From CAZJYI01 sp964550025 (GTDB taxonomy: Bacteria > Verrucomicrobiota > Kiritimatiellia > UBA8416 > CAYOBW01), in contig CAZJYI010000043.1 of assembly GCA_964550025.1 (NCBI GenBank), positions 1 through 64,000 on the forward strand: a stretch of DNA of 64,000 bases, read 5' to 3'. Made by a program: the position numbers and the translations under genes. Below, one piece after another: positions 43,821-53,726 of this stretch (position 1 is its first letter; the number at the start of each line of letters is the position of its first letter). The notes below the pieces were generated by a model. It was not told the origin of the DNA, made no database searches, and worked only from the letters and a program-made list of their open reading frames with translations.

Positions 43821-44059
43821 GACTCGGTCCCGTCCATCAGGTCGTACACCGCCGAAGTGTCAGACACATCCACCTTGGCCGACATGGGTTTCGTTGTCCA
43901 TTCCAGCCTCTGTTCCCGTACGGCCATAGGGTCCCTGCGGGCATGCAGCGCCTCGGCCAAAAGGTCGGACGCCAGTCGTCCCAACGACTGCCCCTTTTCC
44001 TTCTGCATCCTTTTGAGCTCCCCCATGATGGGGGCATCGATGTCCAGTGTCGTTCTCAT
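43817..44059 (-). CDS. vapB: VapB-like antitoxin
   Basis: This 80-residue protein has an N-terminal ribbon-helix-helix-like MRTTLDIDAPIMGELKRMQK and helix SLGRLASDLLAEALH. A longer C-terminal tail presumably wraps the PIN toxin. It is the upstream gene and overlaps the toxin by 4 bases. It would repress the operon through sites upstream of 44059, where the sequence ATCATCAAGACATC is AT-rich. Confidence 0.85.
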   Translation of the reverse strand: MRTTLDIDAPIMGELKRMQKEKGQSLGRLASDLLAEALHARRDPMAVREQRLEWTTKPMSAKVDVSDTSAVYDLMDGTES

Positions 44060-44154
44060 GATGTCTTGATGATAGGTGAATGCACATCAGATGTCAAGAG
44101 AGAGGGCGCGGGGCAGGTGCATCCAATTCTGCTTTGTCAACACGGGCGCCCTCC

Positions 44155-44303
44155 GGCGCCATGGTCGCGAAGGAGTAGGTCCCAGTTGTACTGGGACCAC
44201 AGAGAACGCGAGGCTACAGAAGCGGGACAGTCGCGACTCAAGACCGAGTTGTGGTGCAACTGCATCGTCTCCGTGTGCTGGTCCCAGTGCAACTGGGACC
44301 TAC
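44155..44303. repeat. REPIN-like element, copy 2
   Basis: GCGCCATGGTCGCG is followed by GTAGGTCCCAGT-TGT-ACTGGGACC (44175-44198), about 80 bp of spacer that partly matches copy 1 (CAGAGAACGCGAGG), and the inverted unit at 44280-44303. It occupies most of the gap between vapB and the Wzz-like gene; the rest of that gap (44060-44445) shows nothing further. Confidence 0.75.
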
Positions 44304-44445
44304 TGGGGATGAGAAACCGGCATGCGCTTGGGCAAGTGCCATTTTCGAATGACAAGAACCGTTCCGTCCCCTACGATTCCTTACGGTCGTGGCGGCGGTA
44401 CGCGTAGCGCTTTGCTTGAGCGACCGACAAGAGAGGGTGTGCACT

Positions 44446-45696
44446 ATGACCGCGAGACGTGGAACGAAACGGAAGTGGGCTTGGAACGTCTCTGTGCGGG
44501 GCGATGTCTTTGTGCTGTGCGTTCTGTGCAGCCTGCTCGTCGGCCTGCTCTTCCAACAGTTTGCCCGTGTGGGGTACGAGGCACGGTGCAGAATCATGGT
44601 CTACCGTGATCCCAAGCTCTCCCTGTCCGAGGAGCCGATGGCGTTTGGTCTCTCTTCTCACGTGCAGCTCGTGCAGAGCGAAAGGGTCCGTGGTCGCGCC
44701 GTCGACCGTCTTCAAGACCCGTGGCAGAAGGTCATGGGATCGAAGGAGCGCATGCTGCTGCCCGTGCGTACGGAGACGGATGAAGGCTATTGGGGAGCTC
44801 CGGCGTTCAGAATCAGCGTGCGGTCGTCCAATCGCGTGTATGCGGAGGTGTTTCTGCAGACACTGGTGGAGGTGCACAAGGCGGAGTGGCAGGCGATCGA
44901 GATGGAGGCGAACGCTACGCCTGCCCAGCGGCTGCGCGAGCAACTCGATCGTACCGAAGACAAGATCCGCGCGGCCGAAGATGACGTGATCGAGTACCGC
45001 CGCCTCTACGACGTGGCACGGACACAGGCCCGAGTCGAGGCGGAGAACACCCACGTGAAGGCGCTGGTGGAACGCCGGGCCGAACTGTCGGCCGAACTGC
45101 AACTCCTCGACAATCGGCATCCCGCTCTGAAGAACGGAGGAAGCATCGCCGAGCCACTGGAGCTCGGGGAAGACCATGAGCTGCACAGGCTGCGGGCGGA
45201 GCTGACGCTGCTGCGGCGTGAAGAGGAACGCCTCAAGAAGGTCACACAGGATGCGGAACCCGGGTTGAACGCGTGCCGCGGGAAGATGGGGCGGATATCG
45301 AGTGAGATAGAGATTCTGGAAGAGACGGAGAAGGAGAAGATCCGGCAGCGCCATGCCTTCCTACGCTCCGAGCTCGAAGCCATCGAGCAGGCTGAGTACA
45401 AGTGGCAGGCAAAGGACTTGCAGGCAAGCGCGCGACAAGGAGAGCTCGAGCGGATAGCGGACGTGGTTGAGAGGCACGAGGACCACTACCGTGTACTCTA
45501 CTGGCGACTCCGGGGCATAGTCCTATCCAGCGAGCTCAAAGCAGACCACTTCACCGTGTTGGACCCGGTGACCGTTTCGCGCGGGCGCCTGGATGCCGGC
45601 GAAGCGAGGGCGGTGATGATCGTGGCGGCACTCGTCGGGGTCGTGGTGGGACTGGTTGTCGGTACGGTTGCCGCTGCGGGAACGAAGGGCGGGCGT

Positions 45697-45699
<3 letters not shown>
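44446..45699 (+). CDS. Wzz/GumC-like coiled-coil membrane protein
   Basis: This 417-residue protein has a transmembrane helix at about 22-42 and another at about 389-410. The periplasmic middle is a Wzz-like domain (SFQ-like conserved SVRSSNRVYAEVFLQTL near 125-145) and a long coiled coil (about 155-330). This is the layout of polysaccharide chain-length determinants and GumC-like co-polymerases, without a tyrosine kinase part. No glycosyltransferase or export genes are nearby, so it is an orphan. I start at ATG 44446, with a weak AGAGGG upstream. The stop TGA is the first part of a heptad array. Confidence 0.75.
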
Positions 45700-45890
<191 letters not shown>

Positions 45891-45898
45891 CTGGAGAG

Positions 45899-46294
45899 CT
45901 ATGCGCCGTAACTGTCGTCGGTGTCCTCGCGGACCTTGCCCTTCTGGGCCGTGCGGATGCTGGTGACGAAGATGCGTATCAGTTCGTCCGTTTCTCTCAG
46001 GAAAGGGTCGACGTCTGTCGGGTCGTTGATCAGAGGGACCTTCCGGACGAGGCGGAGAGCGCGATGCGATTCGCGTAGTTCCTTGAGGCAGACCTTCATC
46101 TTGTGAATGAAATCGCGTGGAGACTCGGCAGCTTGCGCTTCTCCGTGATTGAAAAGCGGCGATGTGCCGGACCGGAGCAGTTGTCCGCCCACATGGTTCC
46201 CCGCCCGGGTGCTGAGCATCTTCTCGACGAGGCGAATAACAGATGCGGCATACTCCAGAAGTCTGTCCTCCAGATCATATTCCCTCTCCGCCAT
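45899..46294 (-). CDS. four-helix-bundle protein (23S rRNA-intervening type)
   Basis: This 131-residue helical protein begins MAEREYDLEDRLLEYAASVI and contains GNHVGGQLLRSGTSPLFNHG and SPRDFIHKMKVCLKELRESH. These are the hallmarks of the four helix bundle/S23 family, whose members are encoded within rRNA intervening sequences or as free genes of unknown role. The start is ATG 46294, preceded by GGAGGAGGGGAAAGAG. Confidence 0.88.
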   Translation of the reverse strand: MAEREYDLEDRLLEYAASVIRLVEKMLSTRAGNHVGGQLLRSGTSPLFNHGEAQAAESPRDFIHKMKVCLKELRESHRALRLVRKVPLINDPTDVDPFLRETDELIRIFVTSIRTAQKGKVREDTDDSYGA

Positions 46295-46309
46295 CTCTTT
46301 CCCCTCCTC

Positions 46310-46545
46310 CACAGTTCAGCGTTCGATGTTCAGTGTTCGAAGTTCGATGTTCAGTGTTCGATGTTCGATGTTCAACATTCGATGTTCGATGTTCAATGTT
46401 CGATGTTCAATGTTCGACGTTCGGTGCTCAATGCTCGATGTTCGAAGTTCGATGTTCAACGTTCGATGTTCAATGTTCAACGTTCGGTGCTCAATGCTCG
46501 ACGTTCGAAGTTCGATGTTCAACGTTCAGTGTTCAACGTTCACTC
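46310..46545 (-). repeat. heptanucleotide array 3, about 33 units, with higher-order duplication
   Basis: On the minus strand the array is of GAAC-type units and encodes the last residues and stop of the bile-acid symporter-like gene (SER then TGA). A 63-bp block containing GGTGCTCAATGCTCG (on the + strand) appears twice, at about 46419 and 46482, so nine-unit blocks have also been duplicated. Some frames stay open across it but are not genes. Confidence 0.85.
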
Positions 46546-47453
46546 CCATTCCCTTTCCCGCCCCAGACCTGAGCCAGCATCGACGCGGTGATGACGCACC
46601 AGGTGGCGAAGAGCGCGGGGATCAGGGCTGTCTCGGCCGAGAAGTGTGCGACGGCCAGCACGGCCCCAAGCCCGGCGTTCTGCATGCCGACCTCCACCGA
46701 AAGCGTGCGCGCGCGCTTCTGATCGAAGCGGAACAGTCTGCCCGCGGCATAGCCGCCCAGGTAGCCCACGAGGTTGTGCGTGAACACCGCCAGAAATACG
46801 ACCACCGTCAGGGACGCGATCTTCTCCTGGTTCAGCGCCACGACCATCCCGCAGATGACGGCAATGCAGACGGTGGAGAACGCGGGGAACAGGTCGTGGA
46901 GCCGCTCGATGCGCGCGCGGAAGAAGTGCTTCAGGGCGAATCCGATCAGGAGCGGCAGGATCACAATCTTGACAATCGTCAGAAACATGTTCCAGAACGG
47001 GATCTCGATCACGGTGTGGGCGTAGACGTACGTCAACGCCGGCGTCAGGACGGGCGCCAGCAGCGTGGCGGTCGAGGTCAGGGCTATGGAATAGGCGACG
47101 TCCGTCTTCGCCAGGTAGGCAATCACGTTGCTGGCCATGGCCCCGGGGACGGCGCCGACGAGGACCATGCCCAGCAGCAGCGGCGGCGGGAAGTGCAGCG
47201 CCTTGCCGATCAGAAAACCGCACAGCGGCATGATGATGAACTGGGCGAGCACGCCGAGAACCACCCGGTCGGGCCGGCGCACGAGAGGGCGGAAGGTGGA
47301 CAGGTCCATGGCGCAGCCGATCCCGAGCATGGTCCCGAAGAACATCCACTGGATATACGGCTTGACCCACGTCAGCAAAGGCGGATGAATGCACCCGAGC
47401 AACCCGAGCACAACCACCCATACCGGCATCCGACGCGTGAACCACTTCAGCAT
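46533..47453 (-). CDS. bile acid:sodium symporter family transporter
   Basis: This 306-residue inner-membrane protein with about ten helices has BASS-family features: GIGCAMDLSTFRPLVRRP, AQFIIMPLCGFLIGKAL, LVGAVPGAMASNVIAYLAK, and VEVGMQNAGLGAVLAVAHF. Bacterial members import organic anions with Na+; the substrate is unknown. I start at ATG 47453 with MLKWFTRRMPVWVVV; a GTG at 47480 is in frame. Its C-terminus SER-stop lies in a heptad array. Confidence 0.9.
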   Translation of the reverse strand: MLKWFTRRMPVWVVVLGLLGCIHPPLLTWVKPYIQWMFFGTMLGIGCAMDLSTFRPLVRRPDRVVLGVLAQFIIMPLCGFLIGKALHFPPPLLLGMVLVGAVPGAMASNVIAYLAKTDVAYSIALTSTATLLAPVLTPALTYVYAHTVIEIPFWNMFLTIVKIVILPLLIGFALKHFFRARIERLHDLFPAFSTVCIAVICGMVVALNQEKIASLTVVVFLAVFTHNLVGYLGGYAAGRLFRFDQKRARTLSVEVGMQNAGLGAVLAVAHFSAETALIPALFATWCVITASMLAQVWGGKGNGSER

Positions 47454-47507
47454 GCGGGTGACTGTAGCGGGGAGGCGCACCGGCAGTCAATGTCGGTGAC
47501 GGGAACG

Positions 47508-47667
47508 GCAGCAATTCTCATTCTGGCCGGGGTCTCTCCTCCCTCGCACCATGGGGACGCTCTTACGAGCGCACTACGAACGAGGAAGCCCCGCATCTGT
47601 GTTTGTAGTGCGCCCGTGAGGGCGTCCCCTCGGCTGGCGGCGGGCCAAAATGAAGATTGCCGCGGGA
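47508..47667. repeat. extended inverted repeat with GTAG REP units
   Basis: Arms at 47508-47575 and 47603-47667 are complementary over most of their length (GCAATTCTCATTCTGGCC pairs with GGCCAAAATGAAGATTGC). Inside each is GTAGTGCGC plus a small hairpin and GCGTCCCC. A 27-base spacer separates the arms. It resembles a miniature inverted-repeat element between the symporter and esterase genes. Confidence 0.65.
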
Positions 47668-47682
47668 ACGGCTGTTGGCCTG

Positions 47683-49404
47683 CTACTCGAGCTCGACGCG
47701 AAAGAAGGCCTCTGCGCTGTCCACGCTGACGGTGTGGACGCATTCCGGGGACACACCCTCGATGCCGACGGCGTTCGTGTCCCACGTTCCCTGCCCGAGC
47801 GATCCGCGGCTCAGGACGCGATAGGTCTTTCCCGTTACCGCTTGCCATCGCAGGGCGAACAGCCCATTCGTTCCGGTTTCGGCTGCCCCGGTGAACGCCA
47901 TCAGCGACGCGCCGTTTGTCGGATCCGTCGCGGCCAGGAACTCATGCAGGTCGATGAACCCGTCGCCGTCCCAGTCGTCGGTGACGTTCCCCGCCGAATT
48001 CGTGATTCCGCCGAAGTAGCGGATTTCCCACCCGTCGTTCATTCGGTCGCCGTCGCCGTCGATGGTTTCGAGGGTGAGCCCGAAGTGGTAGTTCCGCTCC
48101 TCGTTCGTGAATACCTTCCCGCCTGGCTGCGGCGCCTGGCCCTCCGTGACGCTCCCGCCCGGGTCGAAGCGACCCAAGTTCCCCCCCGTGCGCCAGATCT
48201 CGTCGACCGGCGCGGCCGTGTCGAAGCGTACCAGCGCCCCGTTGCCGCCTTCGCCGTCCGCTTCGGTGTCCATGAATCCGGCGGCGATCTTCTCGCCCGG
48301 CATGAGCGTGATGGGCGTGGGCTGCGCAGAGAAGGCAAAGACGTTCTCGCCGTCGTTCGTCGAGACGCGCGTTGTGCCGATTTCGAGGACCGTGAAGTCG
48401 TTGTCGCCGTTGACCCTGGCGAGGAACGGCGTGGCGATTCCCCCGACCCTCGAGGCATCGAACCGGAAACGGCCGACACGGAGTTCCTGGCGCGATCCCG
48501 TGGCGTTGAGATAAGCGTCGCCCTCGTTGATGACGAGGTTGGCCTTCAAATCGTCGACCTGCCCGTCCCCCGTGACCGCGTTTCCGAGGTAGGCGGGCGG
48601 CATTGAAGATCCCGTCCCGCTCCGCTGTGAGAACAGCCAGTTCTTGAATTCCTGGCTGACATACGAGTGGTTCCAGGCCGCATGCCCGACGCCCTCGAGG
48701 CGGGTGAGTTTCAGTACGTTCGTGTCGACAGCCCCGCCGCCGTCGATGATGTGCTGCTTGATCTTGTCGACCATGAACGCGGAGTTGTTGTACGGCACGG
48801 TATTGTCCGAAGCCCCGTGCCACGCCCAGATCGGTGTCCGGGTCAGCCTTGCCGCCCACTGCGACGTGTTTCCCCCGTAGTCCGGAGGGCCTTCGGTTGC
48901 ATCGATCCAACGGTCTCCCCAGCCGCAGATGGGGCCGCCGGCGGCGTAGGTGTTCGTGTAGACCGACAGGGCGCGCCACGTGCCGTTTCCACCCTGTGAC
49001 ATGCCGGTGACGTAGAGGCGGGATCTGTCCGCGAAGTGCGACGAGCACACCGACAGCACAATCTCGTGGGCCAACTGTATTTCGTCATAGCCCCAGTAGT
49101 TGTTCTGCTGCGGCGAGACGATGATACAGACTTCGTTCATCCAGAAACGGTTCATGTTCCCGCCGTCATTCAGGTGGCGCGCATTGTCCGTGCCTCTGCC
49201 ACCCGCACCGTGCAGGCAGAGCACCAGTGGGACCTCGCTGGGCGGGTGGTAGTCTTCGTGCACGAAAAGGCGGTACGGCATGCTCTCCCCGACGGCGTTC
49301 GTATACCAATACGCGGCGAACGCGTCCTGCCAGTCCGCGTGCGCACAGACGCTTCCGATGACGCAGAGGAGTGTGCTTATGGCGGCCCGCTGAGTGTATC
49401 GCAT
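47683..49404 (-). CDS. secreted alpha/beta-hydrolase (esterase) with C-terminal calcium-binding repeats
   Basis: This 573-residue exported enzyme has a signal peptide (1-22) and an alpha/beta-hydrolase domain to about residue 265. The oxyanion and nucleophile motifs are LCLHGAGGRGTDNA and GMSQGGNGTW (Ser near 136). D of GASDNTVPY (near 200) and H of GVGHAAW (near 241) would complete the triad. It resembles PHB depolymerase- or feruloyl-esterase-like LpqC-type hydrolases. A beta domain follows, then DGDGDRMNDGW and DDWDGDGFIDLHEF repeats and a C-terminal module ending FFRVELE. The ester substrate is unknown, plausibly a plant or algal polymer. GAGGGGACGTGAC precedes the ATG. Confidence 0.82.
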   Translation of the reverse strand: MRYTQRAAISTLLCVIGSVCAHADWQDAFAAYWYTNAVGESMPYRLFVHEDYHPPSEVPLVLCLHGAGGRGTDNARHLNDGGNMNRFWMNEVCIIVSPQQNNYWGYDEIQLAHEIVLSVCSSHFADRSRLYVTGMSQGGNGTWRALSVYTNTYAAGGPICGWGDRWIDATEGPPDYGGNTSQWAARLTRTPIWAWHGASDNTVPYNNSAFMVDKIKQHIIDGGGAVDTNVLKLTRLEGVGHAAWNHSYVSQEFKNWLFSQRSGTGSSMPPAYLGNAVTGDGQVDDLKANLVINEGDAYLNATGSRQELRVGRFRFDASRVGGIATPFLARVNGDNDFTVLEIGTTRVSTNDGENVFAFSAQPTPITLMPGEKIAAGFMDTEADGEGGNGALVRFDTAAPVDEIWRTGGNLGRFDPGGSVTEGQAPQPGGKVFTNEERNYHFGLTLETIDGDGDRMNDGWEIRYFGGITNSAGNVTDDWDGDGFIDLHEFLAATDPTNGASLMAFTGAAETGTNGLFALRWQAVTGKTYRVLSRGSLGQGTWDTNAVGIEGVSPECVHTVSVDSAEAFFRVELE

Positions 49405-49792
49405 GTCACGTCCCCTCTCGATAGACTGACCGACCCGTTGAGATCGTGCGCCGGCATTGTTACGGTTCTGCTACGGCCCGCGCACCGTTTGCATACCACG
49501 AAGGGGCTGCGGCGCGCAATGCGTCTCGTCCGAGCGTTTCGGATTCCAGGATCGCATCCCCTTGTTTTCCGCCCCAGATTCCTGCAATTCAAGCGTGACG
49601 CGGCGTGATCGCTGCGATAAGGTCCGGATGGTAGGAGGAGGTAGCCTCTGCTGCTACCGCCACCCGCGGAGATGGGGGCGCTGTCAAGGCGTGTCGAGGC
49701 ACCAACGGGCCGGCAGCGTCCGCATGTGCGATGCTGTAGACGGCACCCCGATGCCGGCCTGAAGAAGGCGGCGGTTGTATGAGGAGTGAACT
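49405..49792. other. intergenic region upstream of surface-protein operon
   Basis: No gene is seen in these 388 bp between divergent genes. A small hairpin GGTAGC-CTCTGCT-GCTACC lies at about 49640-49660. No clear sigma70 or sigma-54 promoter was found. It presumably holds both promoters. Confidence 0.4.
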
Positions 49793-52532
49793 ATGCAAGA
49801 TGCGACTGTGACCCAGGGGAAGGCGCTCGCGCGTGCGGCCGCGATAGTTGTCGCGGCAGGCTGTGCATTGGTTTGGCGCGTGCCCACGGCCGGCGGCCAA
49901 CCCGTGTCGGATGATTTCGATTCGACAACCACCAATGCCTTCTGGCGCTTCGACGATACGATCGGCGATTGCTCGCTGCTGATGGACGGGACCCACGCCG
50001 TGATTGACGTCGGTAGGTCGGTGGCCCATGAGATCACCCCCACGGTTGTCGGCGTGCCCCGATTGCTGCAACCCGCGGACGACCGGGACTTCGAGATCGA
50101 AGCCAAGTTCGACAATCCACCTGCCATTCCCATCCAGAGCCAGGGCATTATCGTACAGCAGGATGGCGACACCGTCCTGCATTTCGGCGTGTCCGCGATT
50201 CCCGGCCTTCCTCCCGGGTATGCTCTGCATGCCGCGTTCTCGGACATTGGCGGGGCAACCGGCACCCTTTACCACACTAGCTTCCCCCCCCCCCATGCAG
50301 CCCCCGCCGCCGTCCTACATGCGCGTCAAGCGAGCGCTCAACCAATGGACGTTCTCCACTTCTCACGACGGTACGCTCTGGACGACCGCCGTCACCTTCA
50401 CGTGTGTCATGACGGTCAACGAAGTCGGACTGTTCGCCGGCAACAGCTTGGATAATCCGCCTTTCACGTCCCGCATCGACTACTTTGAGGTGCTGCAGCG
50501 CTTCAGCGAAACGAGCGCCGACATCAGCGTGGTCAAGAGCGTGGACATCGATGAACCCAACGTGGGCGACACGATTCAGTACACCGTCATCGCCAGCAAT
50601 GCGGGGCCCTATTCCGCCGACATCGTGTGGATCGAAGATCTCCTTCCCGAGGGCGTCACCTTCCGGTCCGAGGTCGCGGCGCCCGGCACTACCTACACGC
50701 CGAGCAACGGGTTGTGGGAGATCCTGCAGTTTGCCCGCTACGAAACCCGGCAGCTTCTGTTGACGGCTACGGTGGACAGCGGGGCCGGGGGCTCCGTTAT
50801 CACCAATGCTGCCCGCGTGGCCTACACCGGCGACGACATGGACGAGAATTCCCAGAACGATCGGGGGATTGCGGTGATCGACGTGCCGCTGGTGGACGTG
50901 CAGGTCATCAGCAAGGGCGTCGACGACGATGCGCCATATGAAGGCGACCAGGTCCGCTATGCCGTCACCATCTACAACGCCGGGCCCGATGACGCGACCG
51001 GTGTCCAGATACAGGACGTGCTGCCGGCTGGTCTGACCTTCGTTGGTGCGGAAACGCCTCCCGGTACCGGTCCACCCAACTACTCCAACGGTGTATGGAA
51101 CGTGGGTGACCTCCTTGCACTCGAAGGCAGGCTCCTTTACATCGACGCCATCGTCAACCAGGGAACGGCCGGCCGCGAGATCATCAACACGGCCACGGTT
51201 CTGGCGGTCGACCAGGAGGAATCCCGTCTCGACAACAACAGCCAGTCGGCTTCGCTCCGTGTCAGCAGTGACGTCGTCGTGATGGTCTACGGCGATCCCC
51301 AGCCGCACGGAACGTCCGCCCCGCTGGGCTACGGGTCAAACGCCGTGCTTCGGGGAACGGTCGTCACCAACACCGTGAACAGCCCGGCGGACGAGAGCAA
51401 CGGCACGCGCTACGTGTGCACGGGGTGGCTCTACGGGGCCGATGATCTGCAGGAGACCAATGGGCTGGGAACCAGCGTCGTCTTCACGGCGGAGATGGAT
51501 ATGTACCAGGTCTGGCGCTGGCAGACCGAGCACCGGCTGGAGCTCATCGCCTACAGCGGCCTCATCACGAACGGTAGCATCAGGACGGGGGAGAGAGGTT
51601 GGAAGACAGCCGGGTTTATGGAGGACCTCTTCCCGGAACCCGACTACGGCTACCGTTTCGACCACTGGGAGACCAATGGCGTCCATGCCGGGACGGCCAG
51701 TCCGCTGCACGTCACCATGAACGGCCCGATGACGGTGGTGGCCGTGTTCGAGCCGCTGTTCATGCAGATCGAGGACATCCATATCAGTGTGGTGCACTGG
51801 CAGACGAACCGGCAGACCGGCACGCTGTTTGCAGACTTGCTCGTCAGTAACGACGTGCAGTCGGCCAAATCGCTGTCGGAACCGTACTGGTACGTGGCGG
51901 AGAGCAACGCCCAGTACTGGCTGATGTACCCCGACGGGATCGAGACGAACAGCGGACATCCCTACGTTGATATCACCGTCCAGGTCACGAGTGCGCTGCA
52001 CGCCGCCGAGGATGAGAACATGATGCTGGATCCGGGCGAGACCGTCACGATATACGGGGTTGAGTTCTTCAGTATGGACCGGTCGATTCCCCATGGGTAC
52101 GTTATGGCCCTCTGGGCCGACCCGCCGTCACCCGCCGTTGACGCGGGACCGATGGACACGGACCGCGACGGCATACCCAACACCTGGGAGACATCGAGCG
52201 GGGTCCTGAATCCCCGCAACCCCTTCGATGCCGTGCAGGATCTCGACGGCGACGGCATGAGCAACCTGGAAGAATACCATGCCGACACCCACCCCGGGGA
52301 AGCTGCCTCCGTGCTGAAAGTGATCGGCGCCGATCCCGTGCCGGGGGGCGTGCGCCTGCGATGGAGTGGCGGTCGGGACGTGGAACAGTATCTCCAAAGT
52401 GCCGGAACTCCCGTCGGGCCATGGCAGACCGTTCTTACGAACGCCCCGCCGACACCGCCGCGCGTGAGCATTCAATTGCCGCCGTCCGGGAAAGCGCCGG
52501 TTTACTACCGTCTTCGAGTCAACGAACGATAG
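49793..52532 (+). CDS. DUF11/lectin-like surface protein split by a C11 frameshift
   Basis: Two overlapping frames make one protein. The first 164 codons from ATG 49793 encode a leader and a concanavalin-like domain (FWRFDDTIGDCSLLMDG). At 50284-50294 is a run of 11 C. With 10 C the frame would continue as FPPPMQPPPPSYMRVKRAL and run without stop to 52532. Then come two DUF11 repeats (ADISVVKSVDIDEPNVGDT; VDVQVISKGVDDDAPYEGD), InlB-like repeats (GTRYVCTGWLYGADD), DRDGIPNTWE and DLDGDGMSNLEEYHADTHPG repeats, and a final module ending YYRLRVNER. It is exported and probably surface attached. Either the tract is a phase-variation switch or it is a sequencing error. It is the first gene of an operon with the next two genes (gaps 12 and 21 bp). 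Confidence 0.75.
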
Positions 52533-52544
52533 GAGCCATCAACC

Positions 52545-53705
52545 ATGAAGAAGAAACCACTGGTGTTGACGGTGTGCGCACTGCTGTGTGGCACGGCCCT
52601 CGTGGGACACAGCCAGGACCCTCCGGATGACGGAGACTGCGGCTGGCGGATATCCATCGGTCCCATCTGGCGCTCTATCGAATCGTCTCGCTTCTGGCCC
52701 GGCGACCACAGCGGCCAGTACGGCATCGGCAACCAGGCGCGAAGCGGCCACAGCGGTCAGCGTGCCGACATAGGACCTGTCGATGCCATTGCCGATCGCG
52801 AATACGACGATGGATTTGTGCGCATGGACCCGGGCACGGCGCGCGACAACGACACCTGGTACTGGGGGTACGAGAATGCGGGGCAGCACGAGGGCGGCCA
52901 GATGGTCTTCACGGCGGACGACGGCGTTAGCACGCGGTTCCGCCGCAGCGTTTCCAGCACACCGGGTTCGAGCATGGACATCGACGACACCGGCGTCGGG
53001 GTGATCGTCGCCGCCTACAGGCAATTCCTCGTGTCGGAACGCTTTCACCTGGGACTGTATCTCGACCTGATGGGGATACGCTTCTCCATGGACGGTGAAA
53101 CATCCACGTACTCCGAAAGCCAGACCTGGCGCCATACCGCGGTGTCGTATGAAGATCGCTACGACCTGCAAGGCGTTCAGCCGCCGGGCGCGCCGTACGC
53201 AGGGAACTACGGATACCCGCCGGGCCCCCTTCTGCCCAACATCCCCTCTCAGCGCCTGAAGCATACCGAGTCCCGCGGAGGCGGATCCTACCAGGCGTAC
53301 AATACCGTCCTGCACGACATCGACATCGAACTGCTCACGCTCAGTATGGGGCTGAGAGCCGAAACCGGAGTTGGTCGTGTCGTGTTGAGCGGTGCCGCCG
53401 GTCCGACGCTTAACCTCATCGCGATCGACGCGGAGCATAGCGAGTCTCTGCATGCTTCCCGCAACGGCGGCGAGGACCAGCTCGTGGGGCAATGGCACAA
53501 CGGCGCGGACGAAACCAAGCTCCGTGTCGGCGCTTTTGTCCAGGCCGCGCTCGGTGTTGCCCTTACCGGCGACATCGAAGTGGACATCTTCGGACGCTAC
53601 GATTGGGTCGCGGACGTAGAGGGCGCGGTTGGGCCGAGCCGCTATGACATCTCGCTCGAGGGGTTCTCCGGCGGCGCCCAGCTCTCGTGGCAGTTCGGGG
53701 AGTGA
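52545..53705 (+). CDS. outer-membrane beta-barrel protein
   Basis: This 386-residue protein has a signal peptide (1-23) and an Shine-Dalgarno GATAGGAGC before ATG 52545. It has alternating beta strands with charged loops (FLVSERFHLGLYLDLMGIRF, LTLSMGLRAETGVGRVVLSG, FVQAALGVALTGDIEVDIFG) and ends GAQLSWQFGE, like a barrel's last strand. It is an outer-membrane protein of unknown role, likely a partner of the surface protein encoded 12 bp upstream. Confidence 0.65.
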   Translation: MKKKPLVLTVCALLCGTALVGHSQDPPDDGDCGWRISIGPIWRSIESSRFWPGDHSGQYGIGNQARSGHSGQRADIGPVDAIADREYDDGFVRMDPGTARDNDTWYWGYENAGQHEGGQMVFTADDGVSTRFRRSVSSTPGSSMDIDDTGVGVIVAAYRQFLVSERFHLGLYLDLMGIRFSMDGETSTYSESQTWRHTAVSYEDRYDLQGVQPPGAPYAGNYGYPPGPLLPNIPSQRLKHTESRGGGSYQAYNTVLHDIDIELLTLSMGLRAETGVGRVVLSGAAGPTLNLIAIDAEHSESLHASRNGGEDQLVGQWHNGADETKLRVGAFVQAALGVALTGDIEVDIFGRYDWVADVEGAVGPSRYDISLEGFSGGAQLSWQFGE

Positions 53706-53726
53706 TCCCTCGCGGGGAGGTAGACC

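Noticed and set aside
49793..50455. 220-aa stand-alone protein from 49793
   Set aside because: After the C11 tract its translation becomes Arg/His-rich noise, whereas the +1 frame continues the same domain and the rest of the protein.
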